Virus record (IMG/VR): IMGVR_UViG_3300006175_000012
Location: 1-64,000 of that record
Length of the DNA stretch: 64,000 nucleotides
Strand: one strand, 5' to 3'
DNA from: a virus
This document shows, in pieces, positions 1 to 7,565 of the stretch; positions within the stretch are counted from its first letter, which is position 1; every line of letters starts with the position of its first letter. The notes below the pieces were generated by a model. The model worked only from the letters and a program-made list of their open reading frames with translations. It searched no databases and was not told where the DNA came from. A program made the position numbers and the translations under genes.

Positions 1-707
1 GAGTAGGGCAGCGCGCCGGGCGCGTAGGCAACGGGAGGCAACGGGCTCGGCCCGGTGTTGCCTGCCGCGACCAGGGCTACGGAGAACTCGCGGACGCGTT
101 CGGTCTTGTGGTGTTGCCACTGGTGCCAGGCAACGTAGGAGCCGCCGAGCGCGAGGGCAACGGCAACGGCGGACCACGGCGAGAGGCCGGCGCAGGCAAC
201 GGCCCCGGTGAGGCTGAGCGTTGCCCCGGCGCCGAGCAGTCCCTTGGTGAACACAGCGTCGGCGTCGGCCCCGTGGTGGCGGTGGGCCTTGATGCCGGCG
301 CGCATCAGGTAGGCGCCCACCGCGATGATCGAGCCGCCGATCAGGGGGTGGTAGGGCTGCGAGTGGGCCCATGCGGAGACGCCGAAGAGGGTGAGGACGC
401 CTGCGGCGGGCAGGACGTGGTGGTCGGCGGCGTGCCCGAAGAGGTCTTTGACCCCGACCAGCCAGCGGGGTGCTTGGCGGGTCGGGGCGCCCATGAGTCG
501 CGCAACATGCGCGGGGTCGAGGATCTGGTGGGGGTGCGGGACGTATCGCCCGGGCTGGATCGCGGTGGGGTGGATGACCTGCGGTAGTTGATCGTCCAGG
601 CCGCGCGGCGACACGACACGCGCCGGGAGCGTCGCGGGCTGCGCCGGGAAATCTTCGGTGTCCTCGTCGTAGTCGTCGTCGACGTGTCGTGCCGTGTAGG
701 CGCTCAT
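1..707 (-). CDS. Multi-pass membrane protein, N-terminal part; possible TraB/FtsK-type transfer protein (runs off window)
   Basis: The frame is open from an ATG at 707 to the left edge, giving about 235 visible residues; the stop lies outside. The first 70 residues are polar and acidic, then four hydrophobic segments follow (about 97-115, 122-137, 155-176 and 178-196). The ATG overlaps the stop of the DUF2637 gene in ATGA, so the two are coupled. In actinomycete conjugative elements a DUF2637/Spd-like gene often precedes an FtsK/SpoIIIE-type DNA translocase, and that context is the only basis for the guess: no ATPase motif lies in the visible part. Its visible 3' end is dense in GGCAAC/GTTGCC hexamers. 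Confidence 0.6.
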   Translation of the reverse strand, partial: MSAYTARHVDDDYDEDTEDFPAQPATLPARVVSPRGLDDQLPQVIHPTAIQPGRYVPHPHQILDPAHVARLMGAPTRQAPRWLVGVKDLFGHAADHHVLPAAGVLTLFGVSAWAHSQPYHPLIGGSIIAVGAYLMRAGIKAHRHHGADADAVFTKGLLGAGATLSLTGAVACAGLSPWSAVAVALALGGSYVAWHQWQHHKTERVREFSVALVAAGNTGPSPLPPVAYAPGALPY

Positions 708-1160
708 GCGGTCACCGCCGCGGCCAGTTCGGGGTCGTCGGCGCCGTCTTCGACATCCGTCTGCGTCTTGGCGCGTGCGTTGATCACGCGGTCGCGCACT
801 TTCATCGCGGTGGCACGGTGGACGGTGCCGATGGCGGCGGCGATGAGGGTGAGCGGGTAGTCGTCGCCGTGCTCGTCGAGCAGTTTGGCGACGATCGCCT
901 CCTTCTCGGCGGAGGTGGTCAGCCGGGTGACGCCGTTGCCTGTTGCCTGTTGCCGCCGGAGCGGCTGCGTTGCCGCGGAGGCCGTTGCCGGAGCGGGGGC
1001 AGCGGTCGGGATGGCGGATGTTGCCGTGCGCGCAACGGGGGTCGGTGTTGCCGCAAGGGAGCTGTTGCCTGTTGCCGTTGCCGGGAGGGGTGTTGCCGCG
1101 CCGCCGTTGCCGACCTTCGAACGAAGGTGGAGCAACCGCTCCACGACGATCGGCGGCAAC
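27..1160. repeat. Clustered GGCAAC/GTTGCC hexamers
   Basis: I count 22 copies of GGCAAC or its complement in two clusters, 27-225 (9 copies, both orientations) and 935-1160 (13 copies, nearly all GTTGCC on the plus strand), and none between 226 and 934. They lie in two genes and in more than one reading frame, so codon choice does not explain them. They could be protein-binding sites for the neighbouring transfer or segregation machinery; this is inference. Confidence 0.6.
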
Positions 1161-1663
1161 GCGGAAACGGCGACGAGGAGGGTGTCGTGGACCCACACCG
1201 GCCACGCCGATCCGAACAGGACGAGCGCGTGGTAGATCGCGTTGGAGGCGACCGAGAGGGACAGCGCGAAGCGGGCGTTGCGCCGCGCGCTCTTCGCGGC
1301 CGGGTGGCGCACCGGCAGGCGGTAGCCGACGTAGAGGCTGGTGCCGGCGTACACGTCGAGACTCGCGGGCAGCAGCCAGGCGAGAGCGGCGGGCCAGCCG
1401 ACGAGGATCGCGAGCCAGTACAGGGAGACGGCGGAGCTGGCGGCGGCGCAGGCGAGGGCGGCGGTTCCGCCGTGCCGTAGGACGGTCATGACGTCGCCGG
1501 GCGCGTCGGGGGTGGGTTCGTCGTCGCGGGGGGTTCGCTTGCCCTTGGGCGCGCGGATATTCTCTGCCGTAGGCACGTCGCTCGCTCCTGGATAGCGGGT
1601 CGTGTTAGTCGGCGTCGGATCGGTGTTAGCGCACTGGTCCGACGCTGCATTGTTGATGTCCAC
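704..1663 (-). CDS. DUF2637-type membrane protein with C-terminal HTH-like region
   Basis: This 319-residue protein starts at a GTG with GGAGAGGAG upstream. After a 55-residue polar N-terminus come hydrophobic segments at about 66-82, 84-112, 131-150 and 157-180, matching the DUF2637 family often encoded in actinomycete integrative plasmids and linked there to mycelial spread (Spd-like). An Ala/Pro/Thr linker (185-240) leads to a helical region with an HTH-like segment around GTVHRATAMKV, a layout seen in the longer members. It is coupled to the downstream membrane gene. The family role is only loosely defined; the membrane topology is clear. Confidence 0.7.
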   Translation of the reverse strand: MDINNAASDQCANTDPTPTNTTRYPGASDVPTAENIRAPKGKRTPRDDEPTPDAPGDVMTVLRHGGTAALACAAASSAVSLYWLAILVGWPAALAWLLPASLDVYAGTSLYVGYRLPVRHPAAKSARRNARFALSLSVASNAIYHALVLFGSAWPVWVHDTLLVAVSALPPIVVERLLHLRSKVGNGGAATPLPATATGNSSLAATPTPVARTATSAIPTAAPAPATASAATQPLRRQQATGNGVTRLTTSAEKEAIVAKLLDEHGDDYPLTLIAAAIGTVHRATAMKVRDRVINARAKTQTDVEDGADDPELAAAVTA

Positions 1664-1746
1664 AGTACGCTCCTCTCCGGACGTTTTCCGTGGCGGTGAA
1701 TCAGGGTCCGGCTTGTTTCTGGTGTGGTTTCGGAAATGCGGTGGAT

Positions 1747-1790
1747 GCCCGGCCCCGAACGGTGTGGAGGGGCACCACTCGGGGCCGGGC
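1747..1790 (-). terminator. GC-rich hairpin (12-bp stem) between genes
   Basis: Arms 1747-1758 and 1779-1790 are perfect complements with a 20-nt loop. It lies between the 62-residue gene at 1861 and the DUF2637 gene, with no T-run. It may end upstream transcription or act as a leader structure. The segment CGGGGCCGGGCATCC on the minus strand recurs at the 35.6-kb hairpin. Confidence 0.5.
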
Positions 1791-1860
1791 GTTCGTCACC
1801 GGTTAGCGCCGGTGGCGTTTGCCCCGCGCTACGCCTGGACGCGCGCGGGGAGTCTTGGGG

Positions 1861-2049
1861 TCAGCCGTCGTTGGCGTTGCGGATCGTGACGGTGACGCCG
1901 GGATGGCTCGGCAGGTCCTTGAGCCGGTCGTCCAGCTCCTGGTCGCTGTAGACGGCGGCGCCTCCGACGACGCCGAGCGCGCGGTCGACGGCGCTGACGG
2001 ACTGCCCGTCGCTGCGGGTGGCGGTGATCACGTACTTGGGCTTGGCCAT
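1861..2049 (-). CDS. Small hypothetical protein (62 aa)
   Basis: A small soluble protein with a basic start (MAKPKYVIT) and no recognised family. The N-terminal strands (YVITATRSDGQ) followed by a short helix and a final strand (GVTVTIRN) suggest a compact alpha/beta fold. It sits 3 nt after the stop of the next upstream gene, so it is probably the distal gene of the 2903-1861 operon. Confidence 0.55.
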   Translation of the reverse strand: MAKPKYVITATRSDGQSVSAVDRALGVVGGAAVYSDQELDDRLKDLPSHPGVTVTIRNANDG

Positions 2050-2052
2050 TGG

Positions 2053-2613
2053 TTAGAACCCTTCGTGGCGGGCGTTGGGAAATGCTGCGGCGTAGTCGGC
2101 CAGCGTGGCGCCGGCCAGGTCGATGACGATCAGTTCGTGGGTGCCGAACCGGTGCGGGTGTGAGCGGCGCACGGGCTGCGCGCGGCGTCGAGCCCAGCGG
2201 CGGCGACGGATCGCGCCGAACCGGCTGACGTCCTCGATCAGCGCGCGGGTCGGGCCCTGTGCGACGGCGACGCGGATGGCGCCGGGGAACCATTGGCGCG
2301 CCGCGAACCACCAGAAGGCCGCGAATGCTTCCATCGCGGGGAAGACGATCGGGCTGGTGACGTGCCAGTGCCACCAGAAGCCGATCTTCCACAGGATCGG
2401 GTTCTGCCGCTTGCGGCGCGGCCGGCCGACGGCGTCGTCGAAGGCGTCCTGGGCCTGGTCGAAGTCGGCTTGGGTGAGGCTGCTCCAGCCGCCGCGGGCG
2501 CCGGTGGTGATCAGTCGGGTGAGGGCTTCCTCGTGTGCGCCGGCGCCGGGGATGCCGGCGAGTTCGTTGACCGCCTGGGCGGCGTCGCGCGGGGTGGACA
2601 GTTCGGGGATCAC
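2053..2613 (-). CDS. Hypothetical protein with a central hydrophobic segment
   Basis: A 186-residue protein of unknown family. Residues 1-75 are helical and charged. Residues about 76-115 are rich in Trp, Phe and Ile (WKIGFWWHWHV, then FAAFWWFAARQW) and probably associate with the membrane. A cluster of arginines follows, then a C-terminal region ending near AFPNARHEGF. Its ATG overlaps the stop of the small membrane gene upstream, so the two are probably made together. Confidence 0.6.
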   Translation of the reverse strand: MIPELSTPRDAAQAVNELAGIPGAGAHEEALTRLITTGARGGWSSLTQADFDQAQDAFDDAVGRPRRKRQNPILWKIGFWWHWHVTSPIVFPAMEAFAAFWWFAARQWFPGAIRVAVAQGPTRALIEDVSRFGAIRRRRWARRRAQPVRRSHPHRFGTHELIVIDLAGATLADYAAAFPNARHEGF

Positions 2614-2903
2614 GGCGTGGCTCCGCTCGGGACGATGACGTTGGTGGTGGCGGTCAGGTAGGTCGCGGCGGCGGTGATGCCGACGGCGATCAGGACGATC
2701 AGAGTCGGCCCGGACGCGCCGTAGTGCGCGAGCGCGTACAGGGCGAGGCCTGCAGCGGACATCCGGCGGCCGGTCTTCGCGAGGATCTGCGCGAACCGCA
2801 GGCTGTCGTGGTCCGGTGCCGCCCAGTTCAGGGCGAACCCGGCGGTGCCGAAGGCGGCGAGCACGGCGCCCAGGACAAGCAGCAGAAGAGTGATCGCGAG
2901 CAT
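2610..2903 (-). CDS. Small three-helix membrane protein
   Basis: 97 residues with hydrophobic segments at about 2-24, 46-62 and 66-86 and a signal-like start. The ATG is preceded by GAAGGAGGCGAG, a strong ribosome-binding site, and farther upstream by a hairpin (stem CCGGGCG/CGCCCGG near 2945-2968). It heads a three-gene unit ending at 1861. Such small membrane proteins accompany conjugation modules in actinomycetes; no specific function can be read from the sequence. Confidence 0.6.
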   Translation of the reverse strand: MLAITLLLLVLGAVLAAFGTAGFALNWAAPDHDSLRFAQILAKTGRRMSAAGLALYALAHYGASGPTLIVLIAVGITAAATYLTATTNVIVPSGATP

Positions 2904-2972
2904 CGGTCTCGCCTCCTTCGGCGGTGTCGTTGGATGGTCGGGCCGGGCGGTGGTGGTCGCCCGGGCGATTGG

Positions 2973-3122
2973 TTACGGCTTGCGGAGCAGTTCCTTGACG
3001 AACGCCTTGCCGCCCTGGATCGGGTGTCCGGCCTTGATTTGGTCGGCGGCGTCACACAGGCGCTCGGAGGACTGCTCCAGGAACTCCTGCGTGACCTCGG
3101 GCTTGGGGTCCTTGCGGCCCAT
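2973..3122 (-). CDS. Small hypothetical protein (49 aa)
   Basis: A charged, helical protein beginning MGRKDPKPEVTQEFLEQ. I chose the ATG at 3122 over an upstream ATG at 3173 because GAGAGGAG sits 8 nt before it. Nothing in it identifies a function. Confidence 0.5.
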   Translation of the reverse strand: MGRKDPKPEVTQEFLEQSSERLCDAADQIKAGHPIQGGKAFVKELLRKP

Positions 3123-3209
3123 GCGGTGGGTCTCCTCTCGGTTGTTTCGGCGGGGCTTGGTCGCCCATGCCATCCGGTCGGCTCGCGCCGCGCCGGATCG
3201 CGGAGGCGG

Positions 3210-3389
3210 TCAGAACCGCTTGCTCACGCGCGTTCCGAACGGCCCCTTGGCGCTGACCCACACGCTGAGCCCGTTGCGCCGGTGTCGGCGGTAGTGGCTG
3301 TGGTGGAACAGCAGGTAGAGCACGGCGAGGGTCGCGAGGGTGGCGATGGCGGGGTGGTGGTGCGCGAAGGCCGCGAGGGCGTGGGGCAT
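3210..3389 (-). CDS. Small membrane protein (59 aa), histidine-rich N-terminus
   Basis: The frame starts at an ATG at 3389 with AAGGAGA upstream. It reads MPHALAAFAHHH, then one membrane segment (about 13-28), HHSHYRRHRR, and a short basic C-terminus. The start lies 1 nt past the stop of the upstream gene, consistent with one operon. One-span basic proteins of this kind are common in actinomycete plasmids. Function unknown. Confidence 0.55.
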   Translation of the reverse strand: MPHALAAFAHHHPAIATLATLAVLYLLFHHSHYRRHRRNGLSVWVSAKGPFGTRVSKRF

Positions 3390-3390
3390 A

Positions 3391-3816
3391 TCAGTTCTCC
3401 TTAGTGGCCGCGAACGGCTCGGGGCTCAGGCACTGCTGCGGGCGGTCGTCGTCTTCGTCGTCCCCGTCGTCCTCGTCGTCCTCGATCGGGCCGTCGAACC
3501 AGCCGGCGTCGGGCAGGTTCTCGACGATGTCGGCCTCGGCGGCGCGGTCGTCCCAGATCAGTTGCCGTCCGGCGGGGTCGCCGTCCTGGTCGGTGATGTC
3601 GAACAGGACGGCCTCGTGGGCGCCGGCCAGGGCGTGTTCGATGGCGGCGCGCAGGGTTTCGGTCTGCTGGGCGTCGAGTCCGCGGGTCCAGGCGCCGCTG
3701 CCGGCGGCGTCTTTGGCGAGCATGTCGGCGACGGTGCCGTTTTTGGCGTAGCCGCCGACGAGGTAGGTGTAGGCGATCAGGCGTACCTGGTCGGGGTCGG
3801 GGGTGTAGCTGGCCAT
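3391..3816 (-). CDS. Hypothetical protein with acidic tail
   Basis: 141 residues: an alpha-helical N-terminal two thirds (YTYLVGGYAKNGTVADML...) and a strongly acidic stretch at about 113-126 (EDDEDDGDDEDDD). Acidic tails of this type occur in small DNA-mimic and binding proteins, but nothing else supports such a role. It lies in the same direction as, and close to, the genes on both sides. Confidence 0.6.
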   Translation of the reverse strand: MASYTPDPDQVRLIAYTYLVGGYAKNGTVADMLAKDAAGSGAWTRGLDAQQTETLRAAIEHALAGAHEAVLFDITDQDGDPAGRQLIWDDRAAEADIVENLPDAGWFDGPIEDDEDDGDDEDDDRPQQCLSPEPFAATKEN

Positions 3817-3827
3817 GGCGCTGCTCC

Positions 3828-4034
3828 TTAGGGAGCCGGGTAGTGGTCGGTTTCGCCGTAGCCGGGCAGCGGTGTCGCTGCGTAGCCGGCGTGGGTGCGC
3901 CGGGCGGGCGCGGTAATGCTGGCGCGCTGGACGGCGGGCAGGGTGGTGTCGTGCTCGTCGTGGCGTTGCCCAAGCAGGCAGGCGACGCAGCAGCCGACGG
4001 TGACGGTCGGGGTCGCGGTGATCGGCGGTGTCAT
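3828..4034 (-). CDS. Small hypothetical protein (68 aa)
   Basis: Starts at an ATG that overlaps the stop of the upstream gene (ATGA at 4034-4031). Contains GCCVACLLGQRH, a CxxC pair that could bind metal with a nearby histidine (HDEHD). No family recognised. Confidence 0.5.
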   Translation of the reverse strand: MTPPITATPTVTVGCCVACLLGQRHDEHDTTLPAVQRASITAPARRTHAGYAATPLPGYGETDHYPAP

Positions 4035-4216
4035 CGGCCTGCGTCCTGTTCGCGCGTGATGGCGTGCGTCGGGCCGGCGAGCAGCGCGGTGATCGCGTCG
4101 GCTTCGGCAGGGGCCAGCGGGCCGATTCGGTAGGTGCCGGCGTTGTCGTGGACGGTGAGCGTGACGGGCGCTTGGCATCCGCGCGTCGCGGTGGCGGTGA
4201 TCGGCTGGCTGGTCAT
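4031..4216 (-). CDS. Small hypothetical protein (61 aa)
   Basis: Short protein with a beta-rich start (APVTLTVHDNAGTYRIGPL) followed by a helix (AEADAITALLAG). The fold resembles the small DUF-type proteins that open or close these actinomycete accessory operons. Both ends overlap neighbours (ATGA). Function unknown. Confidence 0.5.
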   Translation of the reverse strand: MTSQPITATATRGCQAPVTLTVHDNAGTYRIGPLAPAEADAITALLAGPTHAITREQDAGR

Positions 4217-4566
4217 CGCAGCGCTCCTTGCGCGATCGAGACCGCGTCCTCGTGGCTGGTGCTCTTCGCGATCCGCTGGAGGGCGTCGCGGTAGTGCTCG
4301 GCGTTTTCTGTCGCGAGCCGGTACATGCGGGCCCGGGTTTCCGCGGCCTCTTCGGTCTGCGCGTGTACGGCGGCCCAGGTTTGCGCGGTTTGTGCCGCGT
4401 CGGCGAGCGCGGACTGCAGCTGCTCGGCGTCCGCGGCCAGGTCTTCGGCGCGTTCGGCGAGCAGTCTTACGGCTTGCGCGAGCAGCGGCTTGCCTGCGGC
4501 CTCGAGCGCGGCGGCGGCGCGGTTGATGATGTCGGCGGGGCTCGGCCCGGTTTCGATGCCGCTCAT
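4213..4566 (-). CDS. Helical hypothetical protein (117 aa)
   Basis: Almost entirely alpha-helical and alanine-rich, with heptad-like spacing through residues 15-95 (AAALEAAGKPLLAQAVRLLA...), suggesting a coiled coil or helical bundle. Coupled by overlaps to genes on both sides. No enzyme motif seen. Confidence 0.55.
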   Translation of the reverse strand: MSGIETGPSPADIINRAAAALEAAGKPLLAQAVRLLAERAEDLAADAEQLQSALADAAQTAQTWAAVHAQTEEAAETRARMYRLATENAEHYRDALQRIAKSTSHEDAVSIAQGALR

Positions 4567-4859
4567 CGCGTCGCTCCGGTCAGGATGAGCCGGACTTCGG
4601 GTTCGGCCTTTTCGTCGAGGGTGTAGAGGATGCGGGTGCGTGCGTCGTCGACGAGCAGGTGGTCGACGTCGGGCTGGTTGCGCAGGTGGTCCCAGAGCAC
4701 GAACCGCAGGGCGGTGCGGTCGTCGACGTCCACGCTGGTGCGCAGGGTGCGGCAGGTGCAGGTGATGCGGGCTTCGCCGGGTGCGGCGTGCGCGATGGTG
4801 GCCACGTGCCGCAGCTTCGGTCCGGCGGGGGCGGTCGTCTTCGGGGCGCAGGCGGCCAT
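4563..4859 (-). CDS. Hypothetical protein (98 aa)
   Basis: The chosen ATG at 4859 shares its A with the stop of the upstream gene. An Ala/Pro-rich start leads to a mixed alpha/beta domain (ARITCTCRTLRTSVDVDD, then RFVLWDHLRNQPD). No family recognised. Confidence 0.5.
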   Translation of the reverse strand: MAACAPKTTAPAGPKLRHVATIAHAAPGEARITCTCRTLRTSVDVDDRTALRFVLWDHLRNQPDVDHLLVDDARTRILYTLDEKAEPEVRLILTGATR

Positions 4860-5206
4860 CAGGCGCCGTCCTGTCCGCGTCGGGCTTCGGCGCTGTAGTA
4901 GCCGGCTGCCGCGTCGTCGCCGAGCAGCAGGGCGTCGTGGGCGAGCAGCGCCATCGCGAAGGGCCGGATCTGTCCGGGCCGCAGGCTGAAGCCGTACGTG
5001 CCGAGGGTGTCCTCGGGGTGGGTGGTGAACACGTTCAGCAGCGCTGTGCCGTCGTCCTCGGCCGTGAGGTTGAGGGTGGCAGCGGTGATCCCGTCGGCGT
5101 ATCCGGGCTGGGTGGTGGCGGCGTGCAGCGGCGCGGACGTGCAGGGGGTGTCGGGGGTGTGGCCGGTGTCGGCGCACCAGGGGCGGTGGGAGGCGAGGGC
5201 GCTCAT
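4859..5206 (-). CDS. DUF6907-like small protein (115 aa)
   Basis: Starts MSALASHRPWCADTGHTPD, with a Cys/His cluster (WCADTGH..DTPC) and a strand-rich middle, then FSLRPGQIRPFAMALLAH. That order (WC...H...C, beta strands, then a helix beginning with L.P.Q...A.AL) recalls the DUF6907 proteins common in Streptomyces mobile DNA. The match is by memory of the pattern. The ATG overlaps the upstream stop. Confidence 0.5.
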   Translation of the reverse strand: MSALASHRPWCADTGHTPDTPCTSAPLHAATTQPGYADGITAATLNLTAEDDGTALLNVFTTHPEDTLGTYGFSLRPGQIRPFAMALLAHDALLLGDDAAAGYYSAEARRGQDGA

Positions 5207-5667
5207 CGCTGGTCGCCCCATCCGGCGGCGTCGGCGTTGGAGGTCGCCGCGGGCGCGGGGGCGCTGGTGACGCCGGCTTCGACGCAGCCGTGGCACCAGG
5301 GCTCGGGGTCGGTGTCCATGCCGTCCTCGCCGTGGTGCGCGCACCACCAGTCGGGGCTGTCGGCGACGTGCTCGGCGCGGCCCTGGTTCAGGCCGTCGGC
5401 GATGCGGGAGGCGGTTGCGACGATGCGGTGCAGGGCGGCCAGGCGCCGTGCGGGCTCGTTGATGGCTGCTGCGGCGTCTTCGCGGATGGCGCGCAGGTCG
5501 TCGAGTGTGGCGGCGGGGATCGCGGCGCGCAGGGCGTTGTTGCCGCCGGCGTCGTACGCGTCGGCGAGGTAGTCGGTGACGGTGCCGCGCGAGTCCTCGT
5601 GCAGGGCGAGGGTGCTCATCAGCCGGTTGGCGGCGTTCTCGACGGCCTGGGGCGGGTAGGTGCTCAT
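5203..5667 (-). CDS. Hypothetical protein with C-terminal Cys/His motif (154 aa)
   Basis: Residues 1-95 form an alanine-rich helical domain; residues about 107-130 hold WWCAHHGED and PWCHGCVE, a likely zinc site. An Ala/Thr tail follows. The ATG at 5667 overlaps the previous stop. Unknown function. Confidence 0.55.
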   Translation of the reverse strand: MSTYPPQAVENAANRLMSTLALHEDSRGTVTDYLADAYDAGGNNALRAAIPAATLDDLRAIREDAAAAINEPARRLAALHRIVATASRIADGLNQGRAEHVADSPDWWCAHHGEDGMDTDPEPWCHGCVEAGVTSAPAPAATSNADAAGWGDQR

Positions 5668-6065
5668 CGCTCGCTGTCCTTGCGGGTCATCTCGCGCAGT
5701 GCGGGGTCGTTGCCGGTCGGGCGGCGGATGTGCTGGCGCCGTTCGATGATCTGCGCGGCGCTGAACGCGGCCGCGGTGGCGGCGATGGCGGCCAGTTCGG
5801 GGCGGTGGTGGCTGCGGTTGTGGTCGAGAAACAGCACGGCGATGGCGGCGAGGGCGAGGATCGCGGCGGCCGCCATGGCGACACGGGTCGCGCGGCGGCG
5901 GTCGCGCGGCCGGCGGGTCGCACTGTCGCAGTGGTCGGGGTTGTAGTGCACGAGCCGGCGGTTGCCTGGGCCGGCAGCGGCGCTCTGCTTGCCGGTGATG
6001 CGCCGCCCGCACCTGTCGCAGTGCGTCCCGCGCCACCGGCCGAGGCTGTGGATCAGGCGCCCCAT
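5664..6065 (-). CDS. Zinc-ribbon membrane protein (133 aa)
   Basis: An N-terminal CDRCGRR pair and a later NPDHC suggest a small zinc ribbon (residues 15-46). A basic stretch follows, then hydrophobic segments at about 62-80 and 90-106. The start resembles that of the neighbouring 72-residue protein at 6262-6480 (CGRCGHR in the same place), so the two look paralogous. Confidence 0.55.
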   Translation of the reverse strand: MGRLIHSLGRWRGTHCDRCGRRITGKQSAAAGPGNRRLVHYNPDHCDSATRRPRDRRRATRVAMAAAAILALAAIAVLFLDHNRSHHRPELAAIAATAAAFSAAQIIERRQHIRRPTGNDPALREMTRKDSER

Positions 6066-6265
6066 CGCGCGGACTCCTTCGCGGGCTTCTGCAAATCAGC
6101 GATCAGCTGCCGGATTTCGCCGGTGACCCGCATCGGGTGGGCGTCGAGGATCGCGCGCAGTCGGGCGGTGGTCTCGCGCCGGGCTGCGGCGTGTCCGTCG
6201 TCGTAGTCGCCTTTGCCGGCGCTGGCGCCGAGCAGGCGCAGGGCGAGGCGTGTGCGCAGGCTCAT
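6053..6265 (-). CDS. Small basic helical protein (70 aa)
   Basis: Begins MSLRTRLALRLLGASAG and is helical and basic throughout. Its 3' end overlaps the next gene by 13 nt in another frame, more than the usual 4-nt overlap. No family recognised. Confidence 0.45.
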   Translation of the reverse strand: MSLRTRLALRLLGASAGKGDYDDGHAAARRETTARLRAILDAHPMRVTGEIRQLIADLQKPAKESARWGA

Positions 6266-6480
6266 CGCGCGGACTCCTTCACAGCGGCGGCTCGGATGAG
6301 CTGCGGCGGGCACGGGCCTTGATGGATCAGCACGCGGCGCAGGGTCTTGTAGTTGCGCAGCACGAGGACGGAGTGCGTGTCGGCGCTGATGCGATGTCCG
6401 CAGCGCCCGCAGACGCCGATCAGGGGCCATAGGCGCAGGTAGAGGCGCGCGGCGGCGAGTGCGATCGGGGGGCGCCTCAT
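6262..6480 (-). CDS. Small CGRCGHR zinc-ribbon protein (72 aa)
   Basis: Arg-rich helix first, then CGRCGHRISADTH and a later GPCPP, which may complete a metal site. Related in layout to the zinc-ribbon membrane protein at 5664-6065 but without its membrane part. Both ends overlap neighbours. Confidence 0.45.
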   Translation of the reverse strand: MRRPPIALAAARLYLRLWPLIGVCGRCGHRISADTHSVLVLRNYKTLRRVLIHQGPCPPQLIRAAAVKESAR

Positions 6481-6797
6481 CGCGTCCACTCCGCTCCGGT
6501 GGCTTCGCGTGCCCGGTCGATCCAGTCGGCCGCCGCAGCGGCGATGCCCTGGCCGGCGCGCTCGAGGTGTCCGGCGATCAGTCGCGACTGCTCGGGGTTG
6601 ACGCCCTGCATGCCGAAGCTGGTGGTGGCGAGGTTGTCCAGGACGTCGAGCAGCGCGCTGATGACGGTGTGCTCGCTGTGGTTGTGGACGGCTTGCAGGA
6701 CGCGGGCCAGTTCGTCGGCGTTGGCCGGGGTCCAGTTCGCGAGGTTGTCCAGGGCGCTGATCGCGGGCGCTGCGGTCGGGTGCGTGTTCGGGCTCAT
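6477..6797 (-). CDS. Helical hypothetical protein (106 aa)
   Basis: All-helical, with regular hydrophobic spacing (DELARVLQAVHNHSEHTVIS, then ALLDVLDNLATTSFGMQ). The chosen ATG at 6797 overlaps the upstream stop in ATGA. No motif that gives a function. Confidence 0.5.
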   Translation of the reverse strand: MSPNTHPTAAPAISALDNLANWTPANADELARVLQAVHNHSEHTVISALLDVLDNLATTSFGMQGVNPEQSRLIAGHLERAGQGIAAAAADWIDRAREATGAEWTR

Positions 6798-6970
6798 CGT
6801 GTGCCGCCGTTCGCGCCCGTGGCGGGGTGGGTCTTGTCGGTGTGGCGGGCTTCGGCGTGCACGGCGGCGGACTGGGAGGGGTAGCCGGCGCCACAGGAAC
6901 GCGGTCCGGTGCAGCCGGGGACGGTGCAGCGCCAGGCGTGCGTGGGCGAGCCGGGCTCGTGGATGGTCAT
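6794..6970 (-). CDS. Small zinc-finger-like protein (58 aa)
   Basis: The frame runs from an ATG at 6970 (overlapping the upstream stop) to TGA at 6794. WRCTVPGCTGPRSCGAGY followed by AAVHAEARHTDKTH gives three cysteines and spaced histidines, the pattern of a small zinc finger of the kind found in actinomycete plasmids and phages. Function unknown. Confidence 0.5.
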   Translation of the reverse strand: MTIHEPGSPTHAWRCTVPGCTGPRSCGAGYPSQSAAVHAEARHTDKTHPATGANGGTR

Positions 6971-7227
6971 CAGGCACCGCCGTTCTCGCGCCCGCGCTCG
7001 CGGGTGATGCGGGCCATGCAGTCAAGGGCCCGGGTCTGGGTGTCGGTGAGGGTGGGGCGCGCGGCTTCGAACACGAGCAGGAGCGCGTCGGTGTTCTCGG
7101 CGCGCAGGGCCCGCATGCGGGCCTCGTACGCGGCGTGCGCGGCCTGGACGGCGGCGGTCTGCTTGGGGTCGAGCTGCGCGGCGGCCAGCGCGAGCGCGGT
7201 GGTGTCGGTTCCGGTTAGGCTCTGCAT
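6970..7227 (-). CDS. Helical hypothetical protein (85 aa)
   Basis: Starts MQSLTGTDTTALALAAAQLD and continues as alanine-rich helices. I chose the ATG at 7227 over 7305 because GGAGGG lies 9 nt before it. That ribosome-binding site sits in the loop of a GATCCG/CGGATC inverted repeat (7228-7256), nearly the same leader as at 10.55 kb. Probably the first gene of the long minus-strand operon. Confidence 0.5.
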   Translation of the reverse strand: MQSLTGTDTTALALAAAQLDPKQTAAVQAAHAAYEARMRALRAENTDALLLVFEAARPTLTDTQTRALDCMARITRERGRENGGA

Positions 7228-7290
7228 GATCCGGTTTCCCTCCAAGGTGGCGGATCGATGGCTCGGCTGGAGTTCGCCCTCCGGCCGGGC
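7228..7290 (-). promoter_or_regulatory. Structured leader with ribosome-binding site in a stem-loop
   Basis: On the minus strand GATCCG...GGAGGG...CGGATC could pair and place the Shine-Dalgarno sequence in the loop; upstream is a GGCCCGGC/GCCGAGCC hairpin with one mismatch. The same arrangement precedes the gene at 10534. Confidence 0.45.
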
Positions 7291-7301
7291 CGTTTTCGTA
7301 T

Positions 7302-7565
7302 TCATGCGGCGTGCGTCTCGGTGGCGGCCCGGACCTTGACGCCCGAGTCGACTGCGCTCTGCGGGATGCGGACACGCCCGGTCGGGGTCAGCCAGTGCGC
7401 CAGAAGGCCCCGGTTGATCCAGCGGCGCACCGTGACGCGGTGCACGCCGATGGCGTCGGCGAACTCCCCCACGGAAAAGCTCGGCTCGTTGAATCCGGCC
7501 GGGGCCTTGGGGCTACTCACTGACGCCTCCCTCGCTGCCGTTGCTGCGTTTGCATCGATTCTCAC
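7302..7565 (-). CDS. Excisionase-like HTH protein (87 aa)
   Basis: Residues about 29-75 (FSVGEFADAIGVHRVTVRRW, then RTGR-type wing) have the helix-turn-helix and wing of small MerR/excisionase-type DNA-binding proteins: strand, HTH, INRGLL, then a residue pattern ending RIPQSAV. Such proteins act as excisionases or transcription factors in actinomycete integrative elements. It is divergent from the GntR gene, sharing the 7566-7653 intergenic region. The start may be internal; the track start has no clear ribosome-binding site. Confidence 0.65.
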   Translation of the reverse strand: MRIDANAATAAREASVSSPKAPAGFNEPSFSVGEFADAIGVHRVTVRRWINRGLLAHWLTPTGRVRIPQSAVDSGVKVRAATETHAA

